Shown one piece after another: positions 36,371-46,892 of a DNA stretch of 64,000 nt. The position numbers were made by a program, and so were the translations under genes. Within the stretch, counting starts at the first letter, position 1. Each line of letters begins with the position of its first letter. Below the pieces are notes generated by a model. It was not told where the DNA came from. It made no database searches and worked only from the letters and a program-made list of their open reading frames with translations. The DNA is from Synechococcus sp. KORDI-52 (GTDB taxonomy: Bacteria; Cyanobacteriota; Cyanobacteriia; PCC-6307; Cyanobiaceae), in NCBI RefSeq assembly GCF_000737595.1, contig NZ_CP006271.1:1984001-2048000 (forward strand), read 5' to 3'.

Positions 36371-37509
36371 GCAGAAACCTTTGCGTAACCAAAATCGATC
36401 GGTGTGCCTGTCATCTGTTCCAAATAGTGGAAGAAATGGTAAACAGGAGCGTCATTACATGAGGCATTGCCGATCGGAAGTTCACCTGGATCAAGAAAAC
36501 GAGCTTGGCTTTCAATAAAAGGTTTATCTTCTTCACTATTTTGAATTGATAGATCACGAAGACGATTCAGAAATGGCTGAAACTCCATTGCTCCCCAAAC
36601 ATCAGGATCGATGTAAATGCAGCCTCGCGTCATTGTCGCCATCGAGTCTTCGGGAACGAATAGCACAGCAATGAATAATCCGTTGGCAATTTTGTTGAGC
36701 CAAAGGTTCGGAGCTCCTCCAACCTTCCAATAGGCCTGAAGGGAGTCGCTGAATTGCTGATACGTGACAAGTACCGAGCGCTCCTTATCTCTGCATTTCA
36801 TATGCATACCACTAAGAGTTTCTGCTCCCATCCAGCGACGCATGCGATGCACCACTCGGGCGATCCCGTGAACCTGAAATCCATGCGTGTGGTCAATTCC
36901 GCTAGTAATTGTGATTCCCCATGGTCCACAGGGATAGCGATAGTCAAATAGCGGATGGCAGTGGAAACGAGCTGGATTGTTTAGCTGCTCGAACTCCTGA
37001 GGTAAGCAAATAGCTTCCCGCGCGGCCTCTATTTGCTCTGATGGCATGGCGAGATGTCCACGATCGTCGAATAGACGATCACTCATCGGTAACCAAAGAA
37101 ATCCACCCTCCTCCAGGAGAGGCAGGTTCAGCAGCGATTCCGCATGACCTTTTTCGCCGTGTAGAGAACGTACACAGTGCCCTTTTTGATTGAATTCTTG
37201 ATAGTGAAAGGGGCAGCGCACTGTGTCACCGACGACACGGGGTGGCTCATTCCCGCTAAAGAAAGATACGTGGCGATGGGGGCAACGATCGATGTGGGCA
37301 GATGCTGTCCCATCGGCACTACGTAGCAGAAGCAAAGGCAGCCCGAAAGCCTGCAAGGCGATGGCCTTCTCACGTTGAAGTTCTACAGAATTCAGTACAG
37401 GCCAGGCCAGTGGCAGTCGAGATAGCCAGGGACGGCTGAGGTCAAGACTCTTTGGATCTCGCCTACGAACCAAAGGTTGATATTCATTTTTAACTGATTC
37501 GTGGCTCAA
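36334..37509 (-). CDS. Second Rieske-type oxygenase
   Basis: 391 residues. Rieske ligands CPHRHVSFFSG and CPFHYQEFNQKG. The expected iron-site region is around FHCHPLFDYRYPCG and GIDHTHGFQVHG, which supplies His and Asp candidates but not the textbook D-x2-H-x4-H spacing. It is not a close copy of the convergent 35339 gene (different length and flanking motifs). With that gene and the MFS protein it forms a compact group probably devoted to one small molecule; which one is not visible. Confidence 0.78.
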   Translation of the reverse strand: MSHESVKNEYQPLVRRRDPKSLDLSRPWLSRLPLAWPVLNSVELQREKAIALQAFGLPLLLLRSADGTASAHIDRCPHRHVSFFSGNEPPRVVGDTVRCPFHYQEFNQKGHCVRSLHGEKGHAESLLNLPLLEEGGFLWLPMSDRLFDDRGHLAMPSEQIEAAREAICLPQEFEQLNNPARFHCHPLFDYRYPCGPWGITITSGIDHTHGFQVHGIARVVHRMRRWMGAETLSGMHMKCRDKERSVLVTYQQFSDSLQAYWKVGGAPNLWLNKIANGLFIAVLFVPEDSMATMTRGCIYIDPDVWGAMEFQPFLNRLRDLSIQNSEEDKPFIESQARFLDPGELPIGNASCNDAPVYHFFHYLEQMTGTPIDFGYAKVSAQEVVAKNFWSS

Positions 37510-37701
37510 GGGAAACGCTTTTTTATTTCGTGTATCTTCTCACATTGAATGATTCTTCCGTTCATCCTCTTGATGGTTTAATAGCAGTAGGTGGCTTAAG
37601 ATACTTAGTGGCTTGGTCCACAGCATCAGGGGGCATTGAGGTCATCAACTTCACTTCATGCGCTAGATCTTTTTTTTCACAACGATGGCACGGGACAGCT
37701 C

Positions 37702-38895
37702 TTATTCGTGAGTCCTCGGCTGCCATGTGGGGCGTTCGACAACAATTGCAAGTCCCATCAGAGTAATTGCGAACATGCATGTGCCAGCCCACCCCCATTG
37801 GCTCCAAAACAGAGAAATTAGCGTTGAGCAGGCCGCTGCACCCAGATAGCAGGTGAGAAATAACTGACTGCTCATTCGACTTCGTGCTGCTGAATCGATC
37901 GAATAGATACGAGCTTGGTTGGCAATGAAGCTGCCCTGCACCCCAAGGTCAACGGCCATTAGTCCCAGGGCCAGTGCAGACAGTGCTTGCTTGTGTATTC
38001 CCATCAGCATAAATCCGCCTGATGCGCAAAGCACTCCTGTGAGCACGATTCGGTCGGGTCCTAGATGGTCAACAAGTCGACCAATAATCGGTGCGGCCGT
38101 AATGCTTGCTAAACCAATAAATCCAAAGCTGCCTATTACTGCCGGACCAAATTGCCAGGGTGGACTTGAAAGATAAATGGCTATTGCACTCCATATCGCC
38201 ATGAAGCTGCCAAACAATAAGCCTTGTGATATGCAGGATCTACGCAGAAGTGGGTGACGGTACCAAAGGTTGATCTGTGCGCGTTGCAATCTCCAGTACG
38301 AGGTTTTGCTGGTAGGAGCTACGTCCGGCAGGCGTGTTCGAAATAGTAAAGCGATAGCAAGCATCACAATGGCTGAGAAGGCATAAATAAGGCGCCAGTC
38401 CCATAGCTCCGCAACCCAGCCGCTAACACTACGCGATAAAAGAAGTCCGCTAAATTGACCACTCAAAATGATTCCTAACATCCGGCCATGCGTGGGCTCT
38501 GGAGTGATAGCTGTCAAATAAGGGGGCATAAGCGATGGAATCAGCGCAACCATCCCAAGAGCGAAACAACTGCACAGCAGCAAACCGAAACTTGGTGCTA
38601 GCAGAACAGAACCACAAGCCAACGCCATGCCTATGGCTAACAGCGTTAGTAAGCCACGTTTCTCTCTCACATCACCCAGAGGAAGTACAAGGAGAAAACC
38701 CAATGCCATTCCCAACTGCGTGATCATTGGAGCTTGCAGGACTGTTCCCGGCGATAGCTGAAAGGCTCCTTTAATCTTTGGCAACAGGGATTGGGAATAG
38801 AAGGGATTGGCAACGCTCACCCCTACCGCTAAGGCCATGAGCCAAAGCGGCGGCGGCACACTCTGAAAATTCGGTTTTTCGTTTGATCTAGACAA
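37702..38895 (-). CDS. MFS transporter
   Basis: 397 residues with 12 predicted helices. Loop 2-3 motif GDVREKRG is the MFS signature (GxxxDRxGR-like), and SGQFSGLLLSRSVSGWVAE is the motif-C region of drug/H+ antiporters. A central loop (RTRLPDVAPTSK) joins two six-helix halves. It lies downstream of the second Rieske oxygenase on the same strand, with a 192-bp gap. Export of the oxygenase product or a related compound is a reasonable inference. Confidence 0.85.
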   Translation of the reverse strand: MSRSNEKPNFQSVPPPLWLMALAVGVSVANPFYSQSLLPKIKGAFQLSPGTVLQAPMITQLGMALGFLLVLPLGDVREKRGLLTLLAIGMALACGSVLLAPSFGLLLCSCFALGMVALIPSLMPPYLTAITPEPTHGRMLGIILSGQFSGLLLSRSVSGWVAELWDWRLIYAFSAIVMLAIALLFRTRLPDVAPTSKTSYWRLQRAQINLWYRHPLLRRSCISQGLLFGSFMAIWSAIAIYLSSPPWQFGPAVIGSFGFIGLASITAAPIIGRLVDHLGPDRIVLTGVLCASGGFMLMGIHKQALSALALGLMAVDLGVQGSFIANQARIYSIDSAARSRMSSQLFLTCYLGAAACSTLISLFWSQWGWAGTCMFAITLMGLAIVVERPTWQPRTHE

Positions 38896-39158
38896 AGGAC
38901 GAGCTCACTGCATGTATCAGTTTGAGTCTGATCTTTCATCGGTAGGCACGACACAACCACTTTTTAACGAGGTTTTTACAGCTGCAGCACTGCACTGCTC
39001 CCATTGACAAGCAGTTAATCGCCAGTGAGACTTATTAAGGCATCTGCAATCTATTTATCGAATTTGCCTTCTACGCATTTTCGGAAGAGGTAAAGGCTGT
39101 TGCAAGAGCATTGAGTACGGCAATCAAAATTTTCCTGAGTTGCCATTAGTCGCATCAT

Positions 39159-39400
39159 ATTGCACAAAATTGCAGGGACAATCTTGGGACACTCTCGACA
39201 GAAACAATGTAAACAAGTGGTCTAAAGAGGCAGCAGCAGCCAAGAAGCCCAGTACTGATCAGCAGGAATCACACCAGCTCTAGCCACCACGCACCCCATA
39301 AACGCAGTGATACTGCAGAGAAATGAATCAGGCCAGGAGCAAACCGCCCAACACAGCGCAGAAAAGCGCCAACCTAAACGCCGGTAGCCCAGTAGGTGAC
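39159..39400 (+). repeat. Island repeat copy G with a trace of chrA 3' end
   Basis: A diverged copy: ATTGCACAAAATTGCAGGGA, GGGACAATCTTGGGACAC, GGCAGCAGCAGCC, ACTGATCAGCAGGAATCAC, GATACTGCAGAGAAATGAAT. From 39331 it continues CAGGCCAGGAGCAAACCGCC, a degraded form of the chrA end that follows copies C and E. Similarity fades by about 39400. The rest of 38896-39755 shows nothing codable that I trust. Confidence 0.75.
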
Positions 39401-39755
39401 ATGGCTCGAACTCGCAGCGTGAAAACACACTCGAGAGGTAATCAGGCATTAATGCTTAGTAAATATGAGCACAAAAAAACCTAGGTTTGACCTGGGTCTG
39501 TTCAGCGCTTCGTTGTGAAGCTGGCCTGATCTGTTGGGGGCCGCCGCCAAGCTCGCCCCCTCCCAACCTCAGGCTTTCGAAGGCTTGCTGGTCAAAGCTG
39601 CGGACATGGCTGTGGCCAGGAGCATGCAACCAACAACGGCGAGGAATCCCATCGGTCTGAAGTGACTGCAGGAATGATTGCCTTTTGACGGACCTCTCGC
39701 CTGTCGCGGTTGCAACAGAACTGACAGGAAGCCCTTCCCCCAGACGCCGTCTCAA

Positions 39756-40007
39756 TCAGTGACCGGCATGATCGCCTTCTTTAAGGGTCGAAAGCGGAAC
39801 ATCGCTGTGAGGTTGTCGAAGCCCGAGCATCACTTGGTGTGAAGGCGGCTCATAGGCAGCTTTCACTGCGGCCAGTGATAAAAACTCGATGATCACGGTC
39901 AGAGGGCCTGCGTTGGATTCACGGACATCCGTCTTGAGGTCTCTGCAGAGCAAGCGAGCTCTAGATTTAGCTAGGTAAACCTCAAAGGCCTGGAGGAATG
40001 GCCCCAT
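39756..40007 (-). pseudogene. DUF1330-like protein, probably N-terminally truncated
   Basis: 83 residues: PFLQAFEVYLAKSRARLLCR, GPLTVIIEFLSLAAVKAAYE, LGLRQPHSDVPLSTLKEGDH. The VIIEF...A..AY pattern is the core strand-helix of DUF1330 (dimeric alpha-beta barrel) proteins, usually about 95 residues. The first strand is missing, so it is either a short version or a remnant. No function can be assigned. 40008-40645 holds no convincing gene. Confidence 0.45.
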
Positions 40008-40645
40008 AGCTTCAGGGTTGGTGGTTGTTCCAGCAATACTTCAGTAGCCCTTAGCCAATCGTTCAATGTGAGGTAACAGAAGGATTGCATGAATCAGCTG
40101 GACAGAGAATTAAGCAGGAACCATTTCATCTCTGTTCTGCATCAGTAAAACATTTGTTTTCTCTTACTCGATACGATTCTGCATTGAAATCGATTTATTC
40201 AACTCAGATGCGCCTGCTATGACATAAATAGTCGATCATTCTTCCAACGAAACTAGCACAATGATAATTGTATCAGGGCTTGCCTACAACCGCACGCTTC
40301 CCCCTTGCAAAAGCAGTAGATAGATACGACAGTGGCATTGAATTCAATTTCGCTTGGTTTGATCATGGATAAACGTGTGGAACCTGAATTACATACAAGT
40401 GACGTTCCCGCCTCAATAAATTCAATGCACAATTGATCTACTTGGCAGACGGCATGAGACCACCTTATGTCTTGCCTCATGCGAATAACCTGCATATCTA
40501 CATCAGAATTAGATCACTCAAAAGAAGGGAAGTCGAAAGAACAACTTGCAAGAAGAGTTAGGCCCTATGGACAATGATGACTTTCAATTCAGCACAGGTG
40601 CAAGCCAAGACTAGCTTGCACCAATCATTGACCGGAAGGCCCGGA

Positions 40646-41584
40646 TTAGAGGCCGAGGAACATGGCAGGTATACGGTCCAGGGCATGGATCCCCAACATT
40701 TGCGACACCACATTCACCAACATTCCAGCGATGTGAGCAGCACCCACGAGAGCCAAGCCTCTCCACAGCTTTTCATAATCAGCGGGGGGCTTATTTCCAA
40801 CCCAGGCAGGAGAAACAGCTACGTATTCCGGCGCTGGGGGCACATCAATGGCCATGCTCACTCCAGAGGCAAGGCTGCTGCGGATCAAGCTGTCGTTCCC
40901 TTTAGATCGATCGCTACTCGCAAAATTTTTCTCAAGAGACGCAATTCGAACAAAATTAAGCATTGACATTCCGCTTGAAGAGGTGAATGAGCGGACGTAT
41001 GGAACCCCATGATCACCGAAAACTTCTGTATATTCTGCGGAATCAATGATTGCATCAACCAGGGCATCAAAACCTTGCTCTGATTGAATTGCAGCTGCAT
41101 TTGCAACTTCTTGCTGATCAAGGGGTGGTCGACCAAGTAAATGCTTGAAATTAAGCTCAATGCCGCGATATGCAGAGACTTTGTAGAAATAACGAGACTT
41201 GTAGAGTTCGCTTTTAGCGAGGCCCCTAACAAATTCGCGAGCACAAAGACGTCCATCAGCAAATTGCGCTTCAAGCACACCGCAGCGTTCATGGTCCATC
41301 ACATGCGCATTACCTAAAACCTGTCTGTATGCAGCCTCTATGGCCTGATGGCATGCCTCCATATCAGATGGCGCATAACGAGCAAATGTCACCCGATAAG
41401 GACATTCAGAATGATCTCGAGGGCCTACAGGTATATGCATCTGAGCGCATGATTGGCGTAAGTACTCAGCATTCGTCAAAGGAGCTTGCTTCTCCCCAAA
41501 GGTCGCCTGCGGCGAAGAAAAACTGACATCAGCCGCTTTTGACTCGGCACCGAATCTGAATTTTGGAGAGAGAGAAGCGTTCAT
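40646..41584 (-). CDS. Phycobilisome linker with C-terminal membrane helix (CpcL-like)
   Basis: 312 residues. A PBS_linker_poly domain spans about 50-190: YRVTFARYAPSD, CGVLEAQFADGRLCAREFVR, SELYKSRYFYKVSAYRGIEL, NFKHLLGRPPLDQQEV, IIDSAEYTEVFGDHGVPY. A Ser/Gly-rich linker region follows (200-260), then a hydrophobic helix LVGAAHIAGMLVNVVSQMLG (about 279-298). A linker domain plus membrane tail is the hallmark of CpcL, which anchors rod-only phycobilisomes to thylakoids near photosystem I in other cyanobacteria. No other phycobilisome gene is nearby. An eroded copy of the tail lies at 47262-47471. Confidence 0.82.
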   Translation of the reverse strand: MNASLSPKFRFGAESKAADVSFSSPQATFGEKQAPLTNAEYLRQSCAQMHIPVGPRDHSECPYRVTFARYAPSDMEACHQAIEAAYRQVLGNAHVMDHERCGVLEAQFADGRLCAREFVRGLAKSELYKSRYFYKVSAYRGIELNFKHLLGRPPLDQQEVANAAAIQSEQGFDALVDAIIDSAEYTEVFGDHGVPYVRSFTSSSGMSMLNFVRIASLEKNFASSDRSKGNDSLIRSSLASGVSMAIDVPPAPEYVAVSPAWVGNKPPADYEKLWRGLALVGAAHIAGMLVNVVSQMLGIHALDRIPAMFLGL

Positions 41585-41915
41585 TTAAAGCAGAATTACT
41601 AAAAAGACTTGCAGGGCAATTGCGAGCACAAGTTGGGCTATGAATCAATTGCCTTGAAGCACCAACAATAAAATAGTTCAGCGATTGATTTTTTTCATAC
41701 GGAAAAGAAAATTCAATTAAAATATGATTCGACATATTCTATTTCCTAAATATTAACGAGAAAGTCCGAAACAATTTAATTCGCGGCGACTGCTGCGCAG
41801 ATCCAAGTGAACCTAGAAGCAACAAGCTTCATCTTTCAATAGCTGAACCATTGCGGGGTGTAGAGGAGTACACCATGCCAAATAACAGCGGGTAAGCCAG
41901 GAAATCAGCCATGAT

Positions 41916-42044
41916 CTACTTGTTGAACAGAGCATGCCAGGCGACGTAGCTGCCTCCACCCAGCAGCACCAAAGGAAAGATCATCTTGCTGAAGCCCAGC
42001 AAGATGACACCACCAAGGCTGATGAGCCCGACCTTCTTGACCAT
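41916..42044 (-). CDS. Small two-span membrane protein
   Basis: A 42-residue ORF: MVKKVGLISLGGVILLGFSK, then MIFPLVLLGGGSYVAWHALF and NK. Strongly hydrophobic with Gly-rich turns and Lys at both ends. The frame is open a further 13 codons upstream (QAGDIYDVSQA) without an ATG, so it may be a truncated longer protein. No family named. Of the remaining 41585-43354, two minus-strand frames (42695-42904 and 42950-43267) look protein-like but I do not recognise them; the rest appears empty. Confidence 0.45.
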   Translation of the reverse strand: MVKKVGLISLGGVILLGFSKMIFPLVLLGGGSYVAWHALFNK

Positions 42045-43354
42045 GGCCTGACTAACGTCATAGATATCCCCAGCTTGAACCGGTCATTACGACACTGAGG
42101 CGGCGGAACTCCTTAGGATACCCCGTCCCTTGAGCAACCAAGACACGAGAGTTGCAGAGTTTGCTGGAAAACGGTGGGGTGAAGGAGGCAATGACGGTTG
42201 CCCTCAACGAGGTCGGAACAGGGCCCGTTCCGCATGTGAATCAGACTCTTGAATGCTTGTCCTCTAGCCAAGAGGCAGCCGTTTGCTCATTACGGCAGCC
42301 AAGGATTTGTAACGTAGGGAACATATGGTCTGGAATTGCGTGGACGGGACTCGCCTTAATGACTGGTTGTTAGATCAGCTGGAAGAACAAGATGAAACCG
42401 ACAAAGCTCACCAAAGCTCCAGAAGACTTTGCCGACTACAGGGTCTGCGACCCAGAAAGAATTTGAGGTGTAGTCAGGGGAACTTTGGCGGCACTGCACC
42501 TAATCGAAGACATGCCTTACCTAAGCGCAACTATGACAAGGCTCTATACAGTTGACTGGAGCTGGTGCGCTGACAAAATCTCGAGGATAGAAGAACTCAA
42601 TAAACCTACAATCAGCAATCACAGACCCAATGAAGGTGTCATTTCGGAAATAAGACGAACTCTACGGCTAACTGCATTGTTACTGGCAAGCTTTTCACAC
42701 CATTGAGGTCCGAACGCTGCTGCCAAATACTTTTTCGAGGCTCTCAAGTAACGCCTCCGTTGCCCTGACTCTCCGCCAACCCAGACCAGAATCTCTTTTG
42801 TGGTTTAACTCATGTAAGATACCCTCCAACATAAGGGCTTGTCTTGATGTTCTCCGTTGATTTTGCTTCACAAAGCAGAGACTATCGATATACAAAATCT
42901 CCAACGGCAGTACACAGCACCTCCAAGCACTTCAGATCCTCCAACTATTTCATATTTGACGAGATCTATCAATATTTTGATCCCCCGCGTCTGGTTGAAG
43001 AGCAATGATCGTTGAACGTTTTGAGTAGATCCACCTCATGCAGCAAAGAGAGGGGAATACATCCTTAATCGTCTTCGACCTTAGACGGCAGTCAACAAGG
43101 TTATAAGCCTCACCTATCGAACTGTTAACGACGAGACACTGCTGTAAGCCGAATGAGTTTGCTAGTTTCCTAACAAGTGACTGACAGTTCAGCCAACCCG
43201 TTTTGAGTATCGTGTTTGAGATTTCGTTGTCGTTGTGCTGCAGTATCTGCCCCTGGCTATGGCGCACAGGTGACTTTAATAGAACTCAGCTGTAAGTGCA
43301 TACTTTAAACTATGCCAATACAAACCACCATACAGTTAAAAAGCAAAAGAATAT

Positions 43355-43846
43355 CTACTGACCAATCAACTCTTTCTTCACTGTAGCGATTCTCAGAAAC
43401 AAATCGGCTCGTTTTTTCTGGAGCAAGAGGTTGGATAATACAAAGCGGCTCACCACGACCAACCCACACAGCTCTAAAACCCCACCAAGCAAATCACCAA
43501 TCAAAGGCAAGTGATTTATTGAATGCAAAATATTTGACGCAATCACTAAAATCAGTGCAGCAATCACAGCACCAAGAATGGACAGAAAAACTGGATAGAT
43601 CTGTTGAAAACCATTAAGATTGAGACCCTTGAGAGAATTAAGACCTTTCTGCAGATAAACCATCAATTCATCAAGACTTGACTGAGTTGCAGGCTGGGGA
43701 TCATCTTTACCTGACTGAAGACTGATTTCAGCAGGATCATCAGATGCCATCTTGATGGTTTCTGCCTGATCGCTATGCACCCGGAGTGGATCCTCAAATG
43801 GCAAGCCACGCTCAGCTCCAGAGTTGGACTCAGTGGCCATCACCAC
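43355..43846 (-). CDS. curT: CURT1/CAAD-domain thylakoid membrane protein
   Basis: 163 residues. A polar N-terminal region (1-75) is followed by an amphipathic helix (LQKGLNSLKGLNLNGFQQIY) and two TM helices: SILGAVIAALILVIASNIL, then LLGGVLELCGLVVVSRFVLS around the short LPLIGD turn, ending in a basic helix QKKRADLFLRIATVKKELIG. This is the CAAD/CURT1 layout. Such proteins bend thylakoid membranes and are needed for thylakoid margins and photosystem biogenesis zones. The copy seems complete. Confidence 0.82.
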   Translation of the reverse strand: MVMATESNSGAERGLPFEDPLRVHSDQAETIKMASDDPAEISLQSGKDDPQPATQSSLDELMVYLQKGLNSLKGLNLNGFQQIYPVFLSILGAVIAALILVIASNILHSINHLPLIGDLLGGVLELCGLVVVSRFVLSNLLLQKKRADLFLRIATVKKELIGQ

Positions 43847-44178
43847 TCCAATGAAGGAAGTGCCACTATCGAGGAAAAAAGCAAACCCTTCAAAATTTCT
43901 TTAAAAAAAGAAATTCAGGACACACTTCTCAGCATCAGAAGTGAGGCGCGAAAAATTTCGAAACACTCCCTCAATAAAAATCAATGAAGAGCAGTCCAGA
44001 TCGCCATAAAATAAGGCCTATCAAGTGAAGTTGCCGCCCATTGTCTCAACCTTAACCGCCGGAGAAGGTTCGCAAAAGCTCAGGATGAGAAGTAGTTGCT
44101 GGCAGCAGAGGCCTGAGTTAAAGCGTCACACGCCTGGCCATGCTCAATCCGAAAAAGGCCTTAATTCCACACAAGTCA

Positions 44179-44275
44179 ACCCAGTTGCAAAAAAATGAGC
44201 GACAGCTCAAAGACAAGCCCTACAGATCCATAGTAGTGTCTGGGAACACAGTGGCAGCAGCGGCCACAAACGCCA
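44179..44275 (+). repeat. Island repeat copy H
   Basis: ACCCAGTTGCAAAAAAATGA, GCGACAGCTCAAAGACAAGCC, CTGGGA as inverted partner, then GTGGCAGCAGCGGCCA; similarity stops before the long right arm. It is most like copy A (both have the ATGAG variant). The rest of 43847-44804 is AT-rich with no supported gene. Confidence 0.78.
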
Positions 44276-44804
44276 AAATCAATTCGTCTTCCCTTCTTAG
44301 AAAGAATGAATTCCGAAACGGCTAAAGCCAAAATATAAAATCATTCAAAAACCAGAGAAAACAGCTCATGGCAAGAAAAAAGCTGATACTGGAACGAAAA
44401 GAAAATGAATATCTAAACCAAATAATGACGAAAGATCAGTGAGGCGACAGTACCACTCACTCTGATAAGAATTATCCAGTAAAAGCAGAGAGCGTTATCG
44501 AGGCTCAACAAATTTACAGCGAGTCAACGCTTCCTTAACACATCACTTAAACCTTACGACAATAGAACAATAAGCTTGCGCTTCAACAGCTACAAGATTT
44601 GCCAAACAAAGCAAAGGGTCATTCAGTAGATCAAAGGTACTGACATCAGAAAAGCCTCTGACAAAGAGAGATGAAATCACATGATTAACATTAGCATTAA
44701 TAGAGGAAATCAATAGCAAAAATAAAATAAACTGAACGTAAAGAATTAGGCGAAAGTCGCAAAAGCAGCTAAAATAATCTTTAATGGTCTTACAGCTGGC
44801 ATAG

Positions 44805-46892
44805 GTGATAGAGCTATATCAAACAGCGAAAAAAGAATACTTATATTCAAAAAAAAAGAGCGCCAAATCCCTACGCTTTATTTGGCGTACATTTATTGTT
44901 GCTTCATCGGCGCTTTGGATCCTTCTTTTCCAAGACAATCTTCACAGAGCATCCGCAAAATACAGAAGAGAAAAGGAAGTCCATAGTGGCTTGATTCAGT
45001 TGAGACTAAACCAACACAGAACAACTGTTAAAGACTGGGGTCACTGGGATGATATGTATGAATTTGCACTTTCTGGAAATGAAAAGTTTATTGAAGAGAA
45101 TGTAATGCATACGTCAATTGCAGTTGACAATCAACAATTGATTTTCGCAAAAGAGACTAAAGAACCCAAGGATCTCAAGAAAGCAGAGCTTAAAACAGAG
45201 CTCAAAAAGTGTTTAAGCAAGGAACTGCATATTTTTAAAACTCAAAAATTACCAATCATGGATTCCCGTGAGATTGTATGCAAAACATCAGAAAGGTCGT
45301 ACCTTGGATCAATAACCTCAGTATTAAAATCGGACGGGAGAGGGCCATCAAGAGGCTTTCTTATACACTTAAGTTCATTTGAAAGACCAAGCTATAACAA
45401 CAGCTTAAATAAAACTTTCAAGGACATTGCTGATAATCTAGTCAAACATGGGCATTTCATAGATGGAACAATTAGTACAGATCCTCTGACCGTTATTGAT
45501 CAAAAAAATAATATCAAGAGCACTTCATTGCCTGCCATATATGAATCCACTGAAAAAACATTGCCATTATGGCTTTTTATTAATACCTGCCTATGGTTCA
45601 TCTCTCTCATTTGCTTGGCATTCGCACGCAAAATGCGCATGAAATCACTAATCAATGCAAGGGAGCTTAGGTCAAGATCTTCTGTAGAAACATCAAGTGT
45701 AAGGTCGCTCATAACTTATTCCTCTGTTTTTATAGAAAAGCCAACAAGAAACTATTGGTTAGCTGTGATAAACATGAGCATAGAAATGCCTAAAACATTC
45801 TGCACTAATGCAGAGTCACGTAGATATGCAAACACAATACTTCAAGCTCGCTTAAAACAAGATGATGGACATATCATGGCCGCGCAAGACAAAGAAAATA
45901 ATATAATTTGGGTTTTTCAAACCTACTCATCGAACGAATCACCTTGCGAAGTCCTAAAGGGGATCCTTAGTAGCTTCGAAGAAAGCGTAAACAGCACCAC
46001 AAGAACCTGTGTTTCGGCAATTGTCTCACAGTGCAATTTTACAAATATAAAAGGAGCAATTGATAATTTAACATTAATCTCAGCCAACATCTGCTCAGCA
46101 AAAACTCTGCAAAAAGTCGAACTTGTTAGCGAATCAGGAAACTCCGAAGCGGAACAGATTAGAGCGGTGCAAAGGTTAGATTATTTCGTTGAACAATTAG
46201 TCACAAAACAAGAAATAGGCCATAAATTTGAAAATGTATATAACATTGAAAGCGCCTATCAAACCCCAAAAAAATTAGTATATAAGGAGATTCTCTTGTT
46301 ACTGCCGGAGGAAGCAAGAGATCAAATTAGCGTAGGAGATTTCATCTGCTCAGCCGAGAAAAACAATTTAATTCATATTATTGATATAAAAATGCTTAAA
46401 CTAGCAATCTCTATCCTATCAAATAAACCAAGCCATCACTTAATGATTGGAATTAACTTATCAGCCAAGACATTCTCTGAAAAAAAACATTTCGAGGAAA
46501 TCATTGAAATCCTAAAACTCACTTCGAGACCCATAAGGCAAAAAATTATTTTTGAGATTACTGAGACAGCTTTCATTGAAGATAGCAATGTATTAAAGCC
46601 TCGGGTTCAGAGAATCAGGGATCTTGACGCAAAGATAGCTGTAGACGATTTTGGATCTGGATACACATCTTTCGCACAGATATTCAATCTAGATGTAGAC
46701 TTTATCAAGCTTGACCTACTATACACACAGCAGCTGACGAATCCAGATGTAGATGCACTGGTTAGTTTCTTAAAAACATACTCTAAAAACAGATCAAGCC
46801 AATTGATATTAGAAGGTATTGAAACTCTTGAACAATTAGAACACTGGCTATCAAAAGACATTCATGCCTTTCAGGGGTATTACTTTGACTAA
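44805..46892 (+). CDS. CHASE4-EAL c-di-GMP phosphodiesterase, membrane bound
   Basis: 695 residues from GTG. TM helix 1 (FIVASSALWILLFQD), periplasmic CHASE4-like domain (LNQHRTTVKDWGHWDDMYEF, residues about 69-88), TM helix 2 (LWLFINTCLWFISLICLAFA). A degenerate cyclase-like segment without GGDEF follows, then an EAL domain from about 495. The EAL motif is changed to KEILLL, keeping the Glu; INLSAKTF, FEITETAF, VDDFGSGYTSF, IKLD, EGIE and FQGYYF keep the other metal and substrate residues. It probably hydrolyses c-di-GMP in response to an external signal, possibly weakly. Low GC suggests transfer. Confidence 0.8.
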   Translation: MIELYQTAKKEYLYSKKKSAKSLRFIWRTFIVASSALWILLFQDNLHRASAKYRREKEVHSGLIQLRLNQHRTTVKDWGHWDDMYEFALSGNEKFIEENVMHTSIAVDNQQLIFAKETKEPKDLKKAELKTELKKCLSKELHIFKTQKLPIMDSREIVCKTSERSYLGSITSVLKSDGRGPSRGFLIHLSSFERPSYNNSLNKTFKDIADNLVKHGHFIDGTISTDPLTVIDQKNNIKSTSLPAIYESTEKTLPLWLFINTCLWFISLICLAFARKMRMKSLINARELRSRSSVETSSVRSLITYSSVFIEKPTRNYWLAVINMSIEMPKTFCTNAESRRYANTILQARLKQDDGHIMAAQDKENNIIWVFQTYSSNESPCEVLKGILSSFEESVNSTTRTCVSAIVSQCNFTNIKGAIDNLTLISANICSAKTLQKVELVSESGNSEAEQIRAVQRLDYFVEQLVTKQEIGHKFENVYNIESAYQTPKKLVYKEILLLLPEEARDQISVGDFICSAEKNNLIHIIDIKMLKLAISILSNKPSHHLMIGINLSAKTFSEKKHFEEIIEILKLTSRPIRQKIIFEITETAFIEDSNVLKPRVQRIRDLDAKIAVDDFGSGYTSFAQIFNLDVDFIKLDLLYTQQLTNPDVDALVSFLKTYSKNRSSQLILEGIETLEQLEHWLSKDIHAFQGYYFD

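Noticed and set aside
40574-40966. Plus-strand ORF opposite the linker gene
   Set aside because: It is the antisense of the linker tail; the minus-strand protein has clear PBS linker motifs. The same applies to the plus-strand ORF at 47203-47580.
42695-43267. Two minus-strand ORFs as genes
   Set aside because: They look protein-like in places, but I recognise no motif, start context or neighbour link, so they are only mentioned as unrecognised frames.
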